Shown: positions 6,263 to 12,896 of the stretch, one piece after another
Layout of the letters: every line of letters starts with the position of its first letter
Position numbering within the stretch: position 1 is the first letter of the stretch
Assembly: GCA_040756085.1 (NCBI GenBank)
Contig: JBFMAE010000289.1
Location: forward strand, 1 to 13,280
Reading direction: 5' to 3'
From: JBFMAE01 sp040756085
GTDB taxonomy: Bacteria > Desulfobacterota > BSN033 > UBA1163
DNA length: 13,280 bases
Made by a program: the position numbers and the translations under genes
The notes under the pieces: generated by a model
Seen by the model: the letters and a program-made list of their open reading frames with translations, nothing else
What the model was told of the DNA's origin: nothing
Databases searched by the model: none

Positions 6263-7093
6263 TTAATATCTCAAAGAATTTGCTAAACGAGCAAATTCCT
6301 GAATGGACAGGGTCTCTGGTCTTCTTCGGGGATCTATCCCAATCTTCTCCATTCTCTGCTCAATATCGTATGGGAGAGAAAGTCCAGAATGTTTCAGTCC
6401 ATTGATCAATGTTTTCCTGCGGTAACTGAAACAACCCTTGACCACTTTTTTAAACCATCTCTCGTCTCCCAATTCCACCATTGGTTTTTCTCTCCAAACC
6501 AGATGGACCACAGCGGATTCTACCTTTGGGGGTGGAAAGAAGGCAGAGGGTTTGATGAAGAAACGGATCGAGAGGTCTAAGAACAACTGCATGAAGATCG
6601 ATAATGGACCGTAGGCCTTACTCCCTGGAGTGGCAACGATTCTCTCAGCCACTTCTCTTTGCAACATTAAGGTCAGGGTGGAAAAGACCTTCCTTGAATC
6701 GATGAAATGGAATAGAAGAGGAGTCGAAATCTGATAGGGGAGATTGGCGACCACCTTAACCCGCTGGTGTAGCTGACTAAAGGATTTTTTAAAATCGAGT
6801 GCTAAAATATCTCCCTTCACCACATCTATATTCGGAAAGTCCACTAACTTCTTCTTCAGAAGTTCTACTAATTTCGGATCGATCTCTATCGCGATGACTT
6901 GTTTAGCCTGACGGGCGAGTGCGATGGTCATCTCTCCCAGACCAGGACCGACCTCTAAAACCACATCTTTTTTCTCAACCTGGGCTGTTTGGATTACCTT
7001 GGTTAAAATATTCTGATCGATGAGAAAATGTTGACCCCATCCCTTTTGGGGAATGAGGCCATATTCTGCCAACTCTTTACGAATCGATACCAT
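6263..7093 (-). CDS. rsmA: 16S rRNA (adenine1518/1519-N6)-dimethyltransferase RsmA (KsgA)
   Basis: RsmA adds two methyl groups to each of two adjacent adenines near the 3' end of 16S rRNA, a late quality checkpoint in 30S assembly. The 276-residue product has QHFLID (21–26), the S-adenosylmethionine loop LEVGPGLGEMT (46–56), the catalytic NLPY motif (117–120), FFPPPKVESAV (185–195) and the RRKTL stretch (225–229) of the C-terminal domain. The frame stays open 13 codons further upstream, but those codons translate an intergenic word array (FRISIFEFRIS). The ATG at 7091–7093 has AGGA 8 bases upstream and begins VSIRKELAEYGLIPQKGWGQ, as expected for the family. It follows tsaD after a 212-base repeat-filled gap. 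Confidence 0.96.
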   Translation of the reverse strand: MVSIRKELAEYGLIPQKGWGQHFLIDQNILTKVIQTAQVEKKDVVLEVGPGLGEMTIALARQAKQVIAIEIDPKLVELLKKKLVDFPNIDVVKGDILALDFKKSFSQLHQRVKVVANLPYQISTPLLFHFIDSRKVFSTLTLMLQREVAERIVATPGSKAYGPLSIFMQLFLDLSIRFFIKPSAFFPPPKVESAVVHLVWREKPMVELGDERWFKKVVKGCFSYRRKTLINGLKHSGLSLPYDIEQRMEKIGIDPRRRPETLSIQEFARLANSLRY

Positions 7094-7098
7094 AAAAG

Positions 7099-7213
7099 AA
7101 ATCCTAAATTCGAATATCGAAATACGAAACAAATCCTAAATTCAAATTTTCAAAACGTGATATATTTTAAATTTTGTATTTTGATCATTCGAATTTGTTT
7201 CGAAATTCGGATT
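7099..7213. repeat. Heptamer word array with inverted half, upstream of rsmA
   Basis: The 13-bp sequence aaatcctaaattc occurs twice as a direct repeat (7099–7111 and 7131–7143). Between the copies lie 7-bp units starting at 7111, 7118 and 7125 (cgaatat, cgaaata, cgaaaca). On the other side, gaatttgtttcgaaattcggattt-like words run in the opposite orientation; cgaaacaaat (7125–7134) and atttgtttcg (7193–7202) are exact 10-bp reverse complements. The rsmA Shine-Dalgarno (AGGA, 7102–7105 on the minus strand) lies inside the first word of the array. Confidence 0.75.
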
Positions 7214-7216
7214 TCT

Positions 7217-7282
7217 CCTGCCTTCGCCGAAGCGCCTGCCCGCCGCACGAGGCTTCGGCAGGCGGGGCTACGCGCAGGCAGG
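7217..7282. repeat. 66-bp GC-rich palindromic element, copy 1
   Basis: This stretch is identical, as the exact reverse complement, to 12810–12875. It starts cctgcct and ends aggcagg, a 7-bp terminal inverted repeat. Inside are an 8-bp stem (7233–7240 with 7257–7264) and the palindrome cttcgccgaag (7222–7232), so several arms can fold. It stands out from the AT-rich array around it. It lies between tsaD and rsmA and is flanked by the near-identical words ttcggattt (7206–7214) and ttcgaattt (7286–7294). It encodes no protein of its own and looks like a non-autonomous REP/MITE-type element. Confidence 0.85.
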
Positions 7283-7305
7283 TGCTTCGAATTTGACATG
7301 CTCCA

Positions 7306-8316
7306 TTAGAGGGGTAAGTTCGAGAAGGCATTCAGTGATAGTGGTGACCGAATGCCTCGCTTTAAATATTCATATCCCACCACACCTACCATAGCGGCGT
7401 TATCCGTGCAAAAAGAGGGAGAAGGAAGATAGACTTTCAATTTCTGTTCAAGGGACTCCTCCTTTATCCTCTGTCGAAGGCGATGATTGGCTGCCACCCC
7501 TCCTGAAAGAACGATCCTTTTCAATTTCTGATGCTGAGCGGCTTGAACTGTTTTCCTGACCAATACTTCAACCACTGCCTCCTGAAAACTGGAGACGATA
7601 TCCTTGACGAGATCTTCTGGATAACCTCCTGGAGGTTCAGGGTGGGATTTGACATAATTGACTACAGCGGTCTTAAGTCCGCTGAAACTGAAGTCAAAGG
7701 AACTCTTCCCAAGGGAAACCCTGGGAAACCGAATGGCCTTTGGATTACCCGTCTTGGAGAGTTCGTCAATCATCGGTCCACCGGGATATCCCAAACCCAA
7801 AAGTTTTGCCACCTTATCAAAGGCCTCTCCTGCTGCATCGTCTCTGGTTTGTCCCATCCTCTTATATTTTCCGAATCCGTCCACCCGAAAAAGAGAGGTG
7901 TGCCCTCCGGAGACGACCAATCCAATAAAAGGAAAGTTTGGAGATCTCTCTTCGAGAAAAATTGCTGAAAGATGTGCCTCAATATGATTCACTCCGACGA
8001 GGGGGATTCCTGTAGCAAAGGATAAGGATTTAGCAAAGGAGAGGCCGACCAAGAGGGATCCTACCAGACCTGGTCCATGGGTTACGGCAATGCCCTCCAT
8101 ATCTTTGAGCCTTACCTTCCCTCTCTCTAACGCTTCTGTGACAATGGGGACGATGGATTCGATATGTTTTCTCGAGGCAAGTTCCGGGACGACCCCACCA
8201 TACTTTTGATGAATAGAAGTCTGAGAGGAGATGACGTTGGAAAGGACCTTCCTCCCATCCAAAACGACAGCCGCGCCGGTATCATCACATGATGTTTCGA
8301 TGGCTAAAACCCGCAT
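7306..8316 (-). CDS. tsaD: tRNA N6-adenosine threonylcarbamoyltransferase TsaD
   Basis: TsaD transfers the threonylcarbamoyl group from threonylcarbamoyl-AMP to A37 of tRNAs that read ANN codons, working with TsaB and TsaE. The 336 residues show the ASKHA-fold features of the family: ETSCDDT (7–13), the metal-binding HIEAH (111–115), SGGHTSLF (136–143), the DDAAGEAFDKVAKLLGLGYPGGP loop region (159–181), SFSGLKTA, LSGGVAANHRLR (270–281), and the C-terminal Asp305 in CTDNAAM that completes metal binding. The ATG at 8314–8316 has AAGG about 8–10 bases upstream. The neighbours are an envelope lipoprotein gene upstream and rsmA downstream. Neither encodes a known partner, and TsaB and TsaE are not in the window. 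Confidence 0.97.
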   Translation of the reverse strand: MRVLAIETSCDDTGAAVVLDGRKVLSNVISSQTSIHQKYGGVVPELASRKHIESIVPIVTEALERGKVRLKDMEGIAVTHGPGLVGSLLVGLSFAKSLSFATGIPLVGVNHIEAHLSAIFLEERSPNFPFIGLVVSGGHTSLFRVDGFGKYKRMGQTRDDAAGEAFDKVAKLLGLGYPGGPMIDELSKTGNPKAIRFPRVSLGKSSFDFSFSGLKTAVVNYVKSHPEPPGGYPEDLVKDIVSSFQEAVVEVLVRKTVQAAQHQKLKRIVLSGGVAANHRLRQRIKEESLEQKLKVYLPSPSFCTDNAAMVGVVGYEYLKRGIRSPLSLNAFSNLPL

Positions 8317-8346
8317 GAGTTTAACCTTATTAAATGATTTGGGAAT

Positions 8347-8375
8347 GGTAGGGAATCCCTCTGTGGGGTCCTACC
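8347..8375. repeat. Small inverted repeat in the lipoprotein–tsaD gap
   Basis: The arms ggtagg (8347–8352) and cctacc (8370–8375) enclose an 11-base palindrome agggaatccct. The element lies in the 88-base gap before tsaD, about 30 bases from the tsaD start. It is followed on the minus strand by no U-tract, so it is not an obvious terminator. Confidence 0.4.
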
Positions 8376-8404
8376 TTAAACCAGTTCGATTCAACGTCTA
8401 TACT

Positions 8405-9148
8405 CTATTTGAAAAAAAGCAAAGGATCGATAGCCTTATTGTTTCTACGAATTTCGAAGTGGAGATGGGGTCCTGAAGCTCTGCCCGTCTGACCCACCTT
8501 ACCAATGATCTGTCCTCTCTCCACCCGACTCCCTTCCTCAACCAGATTCACCTGATTGTGTGCATAGATGGTAACAAATCCTTCTGAATGTCGAAGGATG
8601 ATCAGGTTCCCGTATCCCCTGATTGTATTACCGGAATAGAGGACCGTCCCAGAGCCTGAGGCTTTGATCGGCGTTCCCGGTGGGGAGGCGATGTCAATCC
8701 CCTGATGTCTTTTTCTTTCATTCTCCTCAAAACCTACAATGATTTGTCCCTCAACTGGCCATATGAAATTCATTTTTTTATAAACTACCTTTTCCTTTTC
8801 TGCCGGCTCTGCTACTACATCATCAATATAGATTTCAACCTTTAATACCTTCTTGGCCCCGGGAATCAAGATCCGCTGGCCTGTCTGAATTCTGCTCAGG
8901 TCAGTAATCCCATTGAGAGAAGCTACCTCTTGGATATCGACCTCATAAGTCTTGCAGATACGGTAAAGCGTCTGATGTCTCTCCACCACATGGTAAACCC
9001 CTTTCCTCTCCACCTTTTTCTCCTGAGGAAGAGGCGGAGGTTTAATAGCAATTTGACGCCGCGCACAGCCGTTGACGAAGAACACGGTCAAGAGGAAGAA
9101 AAGTAATAAAAATATTTTATTCACTCTCTCACTCGCTCTCCCATCCAT
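8405..9148 (-). CDS. LysM/M23 peptidase-family lipoprotein (NlpD-like)
   Basis: This is a cell-envelope protein likely to bind and cut, or help to cut, peptidoglycan during division. Of 247 residues, the first 28 form a lipoprotein signal: a hydrophobic stretch LLLFFLLTVFFVNG before lipidated Cys28. A LysM domain (about 51–97) binds glycan. A C-terminal M23 (LytM) domain (about 128–245) keeps the zinc ligands His148 and Asp152 (HxxxD) and His228-x-His230, plus His197. Escherichia coli NlpD, which has the same layout and also follows pcm, lacks these ligands and is an activator only, so this protein may be an active endopeptidase. The start is uncertain: the ATG at 9146–9148 is only 2 bases from a GGGAG, and a GTG at 9122–9124 is an alternative. 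The gene overlaps the end of pcm by 20 bases, implying co-transcription. Confidence 0.9.
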   Translation of the reverse strand: MDGRASERVNKIFLLLFFLLTVFFVNGCARRQIAIKPPPLPQEKKVERKGVYHVVERHQTLYRICKTYEVDIQEVASLNGITDLSRIQTGQRILIPGAKKVLKVEIYIDDVVAEPAEKEKVVYKKMNFIWPVEGQIIVGFEENERKRHQGIDIASPPGTPIKASGSGTVLYSGNTIRGYGNLIILRHSEGFVTIYAHNQVNLVEEGSRVERGQIIGKVGQTGRASGPHLHFEIRRNNKAIDPLLFFK

Positions 9149-9776
9149 ATCTCCCTATCAGTTTAACAAAACGACAACCTCCCAGGTCTTCCTTTTTTAT
9201 CCCCTCCTCCGTCTTAACGACCCGGATCAGGTCTTGGACAAAAGCATCCCCTACTGGAATGACTAACCTTCCGCCCATTGCCAATTGATCGATCAAAGGT
9301 TGGGGGATAATAGGAGCCCCTGCCGTGACCATGACCGCATCGAATGGACTTTCCTCGACCCATCCAAATGTCCCGTCAAAGATCTTGATCTCAACATTGA
9401 AATATCCCAACTCATAGAGTAATTTTCTTGCCCTGAGGGCTAATGAACGAATCCTTTCAATGGAAAATACCTTCTCAGCCAGTTCAGCCAAAATTGCTGT
9501 CTGATATCCGGACCCTGCACCGATTTCTAATATCTTTTCCCTCCCTGTTAATTGCAGGGCCTCCGTCATGAGCGCCACTATATAAGGTTGAGAAATTGTC
9601 TGTCTTTCTCCGATAGGCAGAGGGTGATCACAATAGGCCTGACTCTGAAGGGCCTCTTCAACGAAGAGGTGGCGTGGTATTTTTTTCATCGCAGCGATCA
9701 GCCGGGCATCTCTGATACCTCTTGAGACGATCTGCTCCTCCACCATCTTGGATCTTGCCTTCGGAAAATCGATCAT
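9129..9776 (-). CDS. pcm: Protein-L-isoaspartate O-methyltransferase
   Basis: Pcm methylates isoaspartyl residues that form in ageing proteins, the first step in their repair, using S-adenosylmethionine. The 215 residues show the family substrate region LPIGERQTISQPYIVALM (53–70), the S-adenosylmethionine loop LEIGAGSGYQTAILA (83–97), and VTAGAPIIPQPLIDQL and GGRLVIPVG further on. The ATG at 9774–9776 has AAGG about 9 bases upstream; a later ATG at codon 11 is possible but would remove residues that align with the family. The gene follows mutS after 56 bases and overlaps the LysM/M23 gene, giving the pcm–nlpD order known from proteobacteria. surE and rpoS, its usual other neighbours there, are absent here. 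Confidence 0.97.
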   Translation of the reverse strand: MIDFPKARSKMVEEQIVSRGIRDARLIAAMKKIPRHLFVEEALQSQAYCDHPLPIGERQTISQPYIVALMTEALQLTGREKILEIGAGSGYQTAILAELAEKVFSIERIRSLALRARKLLYELGYFNVEIKIFDGTFGWVEESPFDAVMVTAGAPIIPQPLIDQLAMGGRLVIPVGDAFVQDLIRVVKTEEGIKKEDLGGCRFVKLIGRYGWESE

Positions 9777-9795
9777 CTATCTTTGCCTTTTAAAT

Positions 9796-9829
9796 CACGG
9801 ACACGCGACACGGGCCACGAACCACGCTA
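9796..9829. repeat. Heptamer word array (cacgnnn) in the mutS–pcm gap
   Basis: The word cacg recurs at 9796, 9802, 9809, 9816 and 9823, a spacing of 6, 7, 7 and 7 bases, giving units such as cacgcga, cacgggc and cacgaac. The array occupies the gap between the mutS stop and the pcm ribosome binding site almost completely. All units run in the same orientation, so no strong hairpin is predicted, unlike in most of the other arrays. Confidence 0.7.
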
Positions 9830-9832
9830 TTT

Positions 9833-12433
9833 CTATTCTTCCTTCTCAGCTTTTTTCTTCAGTTCATCCAATATATTTAAAGCCTCGATAGGGGTTAATC
9901 GATCAGTCTTGATCTTCTTCAATTCAGACCGGATGGAATCGGGCTGTGAAAAGAGCGAAGGTTGAAAAGGGAGGGTTGGTTTTAAAGTTCCCATTTTCGT
10001 CGTTGCGATTTTCGGCATCCCCATCGCATCTAATTCACCCTTCTCTAAATTGGAAAGGATCTCTTTTGCCCGGTCGATCACCTTCTGCGGAAGGCCTGCC
10101 AGTCGAGCCACCTGAATTCCATAGCTCCGGTTGGTCCCCCCTTCCACAATCTTCCTGAGAAAGATGATTTCTCCACTCCACTCCTTCACCGCCACATTGT
10201 AATTTCTGACCCTCTCCTTCGTAAGAGCCAATTCAGTCAACTCATGGTAGTGCGTTGCAAAAAGGGTCTTCGGCCTCAGGGAGGAATGGTCGTGGAGATG
10301 CTCGGCTACTGCCCAGGCAATGCTCAATCCATCAAAGGTACTGGTTCCCCTTCCGATCTCATCCAAGACAACAAGGCTCCTCGAAGTGGCCTGGTTTAAA
10401 ATGCGAGCCGTCTCCATCATCTCCACCATAAATGTGCTTTGTCCCCTCATAATGTTATCCAGAGCACCAATCCGTGTGAAGATTCGATCCACCACACCAA
10501 TCTGTGCCTCTTTCGCCGGAACAAAACACCCCATCTGGGCCATGAGGATGATGAGAGCCACTTGTCTTAAATAGGTCGATTTCCCCGCCATGTTGGGTCC
10601 GGTAATGATAAGAATCTGCTGCGCCTGGGTGTTCATTTGAGTGTCATTGGGAACAAATCTTTCAGAAAGATTCATCCTCTCCAGAACAGGGTGTCTTCCG
10701 TCACGAATCACAATCCTATCCCCTTCATCCACAATGGGTCTGACATAATCGTACCGGTCAGCGATCTCCGCCAGGGAGCCCAGGATATCGATAAGGGCAA
10801 TGGCGGAGGCAGTTTTTTGAAGCCTCGGAGTTTGATCGGAGACTCTTCTCCGGATATCTTCGAAGAGCCGGTACTCTAACTGGCAAATCGCCTCTTCAGC
10901 GCCCAACACTTTGGCTTCAAACTCCTTCAGTTCCGGTGTGATAAACCGTTCTGCATTGACCAGCGTCTGCTTCCGGATATAATGGTACGGGACCAGGTGA
11001 AGATTGCTTTTGGTCACTTCAATATAATACCCGAAGACCTGATTGTATCGAACCTTCAAAGAGGTGATCCCCGTCTTCTTCCTCTCCTCCGCTTCCAGCT
11101 GAAGAATCCATCCCTTCCCTTCCTTTCCGATCTCTCTTAGTCCATCCAGTTCTTTGTCGTAATAGGGTTTGATAATCCCCCCCTCTTTGAGGGTCAGGGG
11201 CGGTTGTTCGACGATGGAGGATTCTAGGAGTTGAGAAAGATCATGAAATTCATCAATCTCGGATGCGAACGCTTTGATAATGTGAGAGGCAAATGTCTGA
11301 AGAATGCTTTTCAGAGCGGGTAAGTGTTGAAGCGAATTCTTTAATCCGACGAGATCACGGGCATTCGCATGTCCGAGATAGATCCGGGAGGTCAACCTTT
11401 CGATATCCTGAATTCCCTTTAAAGACTCCCGGAGTTGTTTTCTTTCAATCTTCTTCTCCTTCAGTTCCGAAACTCCCTCGAGACGTCGTTCGATTTCCCG
11501 GATATCCATCACAGGATAATTTAGCCATTGCTTCAGTTTCCGGCTTCCCATAGCGGTCATCGTTTCATCGAGGACCCAGAAAAGAGAACCTTTCTTTCCC
11601 TGCTCAAAGAGCGATTGGGTGAGTTCCAGATTTCTTTTCGTCACCTCGTCGATCACCATAAAATCCTGGACCTGATAAAAAGAGATGGGCTGGATGTGGG
11701 AGAGAGGTTTTTTCTGATTCTCCTCTGCATAGCGAAGAACCATCTCTACGGCGAGGGCAGCCAATGGAGCCTTTTGGAGGATTGCATCCCCCTCGATTTT
11801 ATCGAGGGATGGGAAAGAATCGAATTGGGAATCCTCTAAAAAGTTGATCAGATCATTCTCAAAACTCTTTTTAAATCCTTCAAAACAGGGATGTTCCTGA
11901 AATTGCTTGAGCGATAAAATCTCTTTGGGTTCGTTCCGAAGGGCTTCGTTGATAAATGACTCAAATCCTGAGATCTGAGAGGCCTTCAATTCGCCCGTGG
12001 AAATATCCAGGAAGGCAATTCCGAAGACCTCCCCTTCGGCGCAGAATCCCATCAGGTAATTATTCTCTCCGGTCCCCAAATGGATCGCCTCCATCGCCAG
12101 ACCCGGGGTGAACACCCGGACCACCTCCCTCTTCACAATTCCCTTGGCAAGCTTCGGATCTTCCACTTGGTCGCAGAGGGCGACTTTGTAGCCTTTTTGC
12201 AATAGTTTGGAGATATAGGTTTCAGCAGTAAAGTAAGGAACCCCGCAGAGGGGAACGCTCTCCTTCTGCCCCTTATCCCTTGATGTCAAAGCAATGTCCA
12301 GTTCCAGGGAGGCCACACGGGCATCCTCAAAGAACATCTCGTAAAAGTCCCCCAACCGGAAAAAGAGGATGGCATCAGGATACTGGCTCTTGATCTGCAG
12401 GTACTGATTGATCATGGGGGTTAGAGGTTTCAT
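9833..12433 (-). CDS. mutS: DNA mismatch repair protein MutS
   Basis: MutS finds mismatches and small loops and starts repair with MutL. The 866-residue product begins KPLTPMINQYLQIKSQYPD. It carries the mismatch-reading Phe30-x-Glu32 in GDFYEMF, connector, lever and clamp domains, and a C-terminal ATPase with GPNMAGKST (612–620), Walker B Asp691-Glu692 in LDEIGRGTSTFDG and the THYHE segment at 727–731. Near the end, QPSLF (824–828) fits the sliding-clamp binding motif. The frame is open a further 36 codons upstream, but these translate a heptamer array (SSSFVHC, SSSIVHC) and do not resemble the family, so I start at the ATG at 12431–12433. No strong Shine-Dalgarno precedes it. pcm follows after 56 bases. 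Confidence 0.97.
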   Translation of the reverse strand: MKPLTPMINQYLQIKSQYPDAILFFRLGDFYEMFFEDARVASLELDIALTSRDKGQKESVPLCGVPYFTAETYISKLLQKGYKVALCDQVEDPKLAKGIVKREVVRVFTPGLAMEAIHLGTGENNYLMGFCAEGEVFGIAFLDISTGELKASQISGFESFINEALRNEPKEILSLKQFQEHPCFEGFKKSFENDLINFLEDSQFDSFPSLDKIEGDAILQKAPLAALAVEMVLRYAEENQKKPLSHIQPISFYQVQDFMVIDEVTKRNLELTQSLFEQGKKGSLFWVLDETMTAMGSRKLKQWLNYPVMDIREIERRLEGVSELKEKKIERKQLRESLKGIQDIERLTSRIYLGHANARDLVGLKNSLQHLPALKSILQTFASHIIKAFASEIDEFHDLSQLLESSIVEQPPLTLKEGGIIKPYYDKELDGLREIGKEGKGWILQLEAEERKKTGITSLKVRYNQVFGYYIEVTKSNLHLVPYHYIRKQTLVNAERFITPELKEFEAKVLGAEEAICQLEYRLFEDIRRRVSDQTPRLQKTASAIALIDILGSLAEIADRYDYVRPIVDEGDRIVIRDGRHPVLERMNLSERFVPNDTQMNTQAQQILIITGPNMAGKSTYLRQVALIILMAQMGCFVPAKEAQIGVVDRIFTRIGALDNIMRGQSTFMVEMMETARILNQATSRSLVVLDEIGRGTSTFDGLSIAWAVAEHLHDHSSLRPKTLFATHYHELTELALTKERVRNYNVAVKEWSGEIIFLRKIVEGGTNRSYGIQVARLAGLPQKVIDRAKEILSNLEKGELDAMGMPKIATTKMGTLKPTLPFQPSLFSQPDSIRSELKKIKTDRLTPIEALNILDELKKKAEKEE

Positions 12434-12486
12434 CTTCGCGGTCAACGGGTTAAGGTTACGAAGCCGGTTTCGTTTAGGGTTGAAAA

Positions 12487-12562
12487 ATGGACAATGAACG
12501 ATGGACGATGAACAATGAACAAAAGAGGACGAACTGTTCATCGTTCATAGTTTAACGTTCAA
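12487..12562. repeat. Heptamer word array with inverted half, upstream of mutS
   Basis: Five tandem 7-bp units (atggaca, atgaacg, atggacg, atgaaca, atgaaca) run without interruption from 12487 to 12521. After 13 bases, four units run in the opposite orientation: tgttcat, cgttcat, agtttaa and cgttcaa (12535–12562). The two halves can pair into a hairpin in the mutS leader. This is the clearest of the arrays. Because 7 bases is not a multiple of 3, its chance translation is a heptapeptide repeat at the false N-terminus of the mutS frame. Confidence 0.85.
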
Positions 12563-12624
12563 CGTCTTAACGAAACTGGCATCTTTATCGTTACCTTTGG
12601 ACTATACACTCTTATTTTTTAAAT

Positions 12625-12653
12625 AATTTAACAGAATCTTTTCGGGTTGTAAA
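12625..12653 (-). promoter_or_regulatory. Predicted sigma-70 promoter for mutS
   Basis: On the minus strand TTTACA (12648–12653, five of six consensus bases) is followed by a 17-base spacer and TAAATT (12625–12630, four of six), with TG one base before the −10 to give an extended −10. It lies in an AT-rich stretch about 190 bases before the mutS ATG, so the leader would include the heptamer array. The 463-base spacer between argC and mutS (12434–12896) holds this promoter, two word arrays and one 66-bp element, and no gene I can support. Confidence 0.4.
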
Positions 12654-12671
12654 ATGGAAAAGGCTTAAAAA

Positions 12672-12895
12672 AGTTCGGAGTTCGCACTAGGGAGTTCGGA
12701 GTTAAAGAATTGAAATGAACGTTTGAGTTTAGGTTAGATGAAAGTCAAGAATGGAAATAGAAACGCTACTTAGGGTTACTCAAGAATTGAGAATCATCAC
12801 TCCGAACTACCTGCCTGCGCGTAGCCCCGCCTGCCGAAGCCTCGTGCGGCGGGCAGGCGCTTCGGCGAAGGCAGGCGAACTCATTACTCCGAACT
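12672..12895. repeat. Heptamer word array (agttcgg) in two opposed halves, argC–mutS gap
   Basis: Five 7-bp units, agttcgg, agttcgc, actaggg, agttcgg and agttaaa, run from 12672 to 12706. The reverse-complement words catcact and ccgaact lie at 12795–12808, and cattact and ccgaact at 12882–12895, the last ending just before the argC stop codon. The right half is split by a 66-bp GC-rich element, and between 12707 and 12794 I see no clear units. The 10-mer agttcggagt or its complement occurs four times in all (12672, 12693, 12799 and 12886). Confidence 0.8.
12810..12875. repeat. 66-bp GC-rich palindromic element, copy 2
   Basis: This is the exact reverse complement of 7217–7282, with no mismatch over 66 bases, and has the same terminal 7-bp inverted repeat and internal stems. 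It lies just after argC in the direction of transcription. The near-identical direct words tcactccgaacta (12797–12809) and ttactccgaacta (12884–12896) flank it, as if it had entered an existing array. Perfect identity between two copies 5.5 kb apart suggests recent spread or strong selection for sequence. Confidence 0.85.
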
Positions 12896-12896
12896 A

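Noticed and set aside
7028..7309. Plus-strand frame with AFAEAPARRTRLRQAG-like sequence
   Set aside because: This peptide is the chance translation of the 66-bp palindromic element and its flanks; the frame also runs through the rsmA start.
7531..7968. Plus-strand open frame of 145 codons within tsaD
   Set aside because: It is antisense to conserved tsaD motifs and shows no domain or ribosome binding site of note.
12487..12562. Possible CRISPR array in the repeat-rich spacers
   Set aside because: The units are only 7 bp with no unique spacers between repeats, and no cas genes are present.
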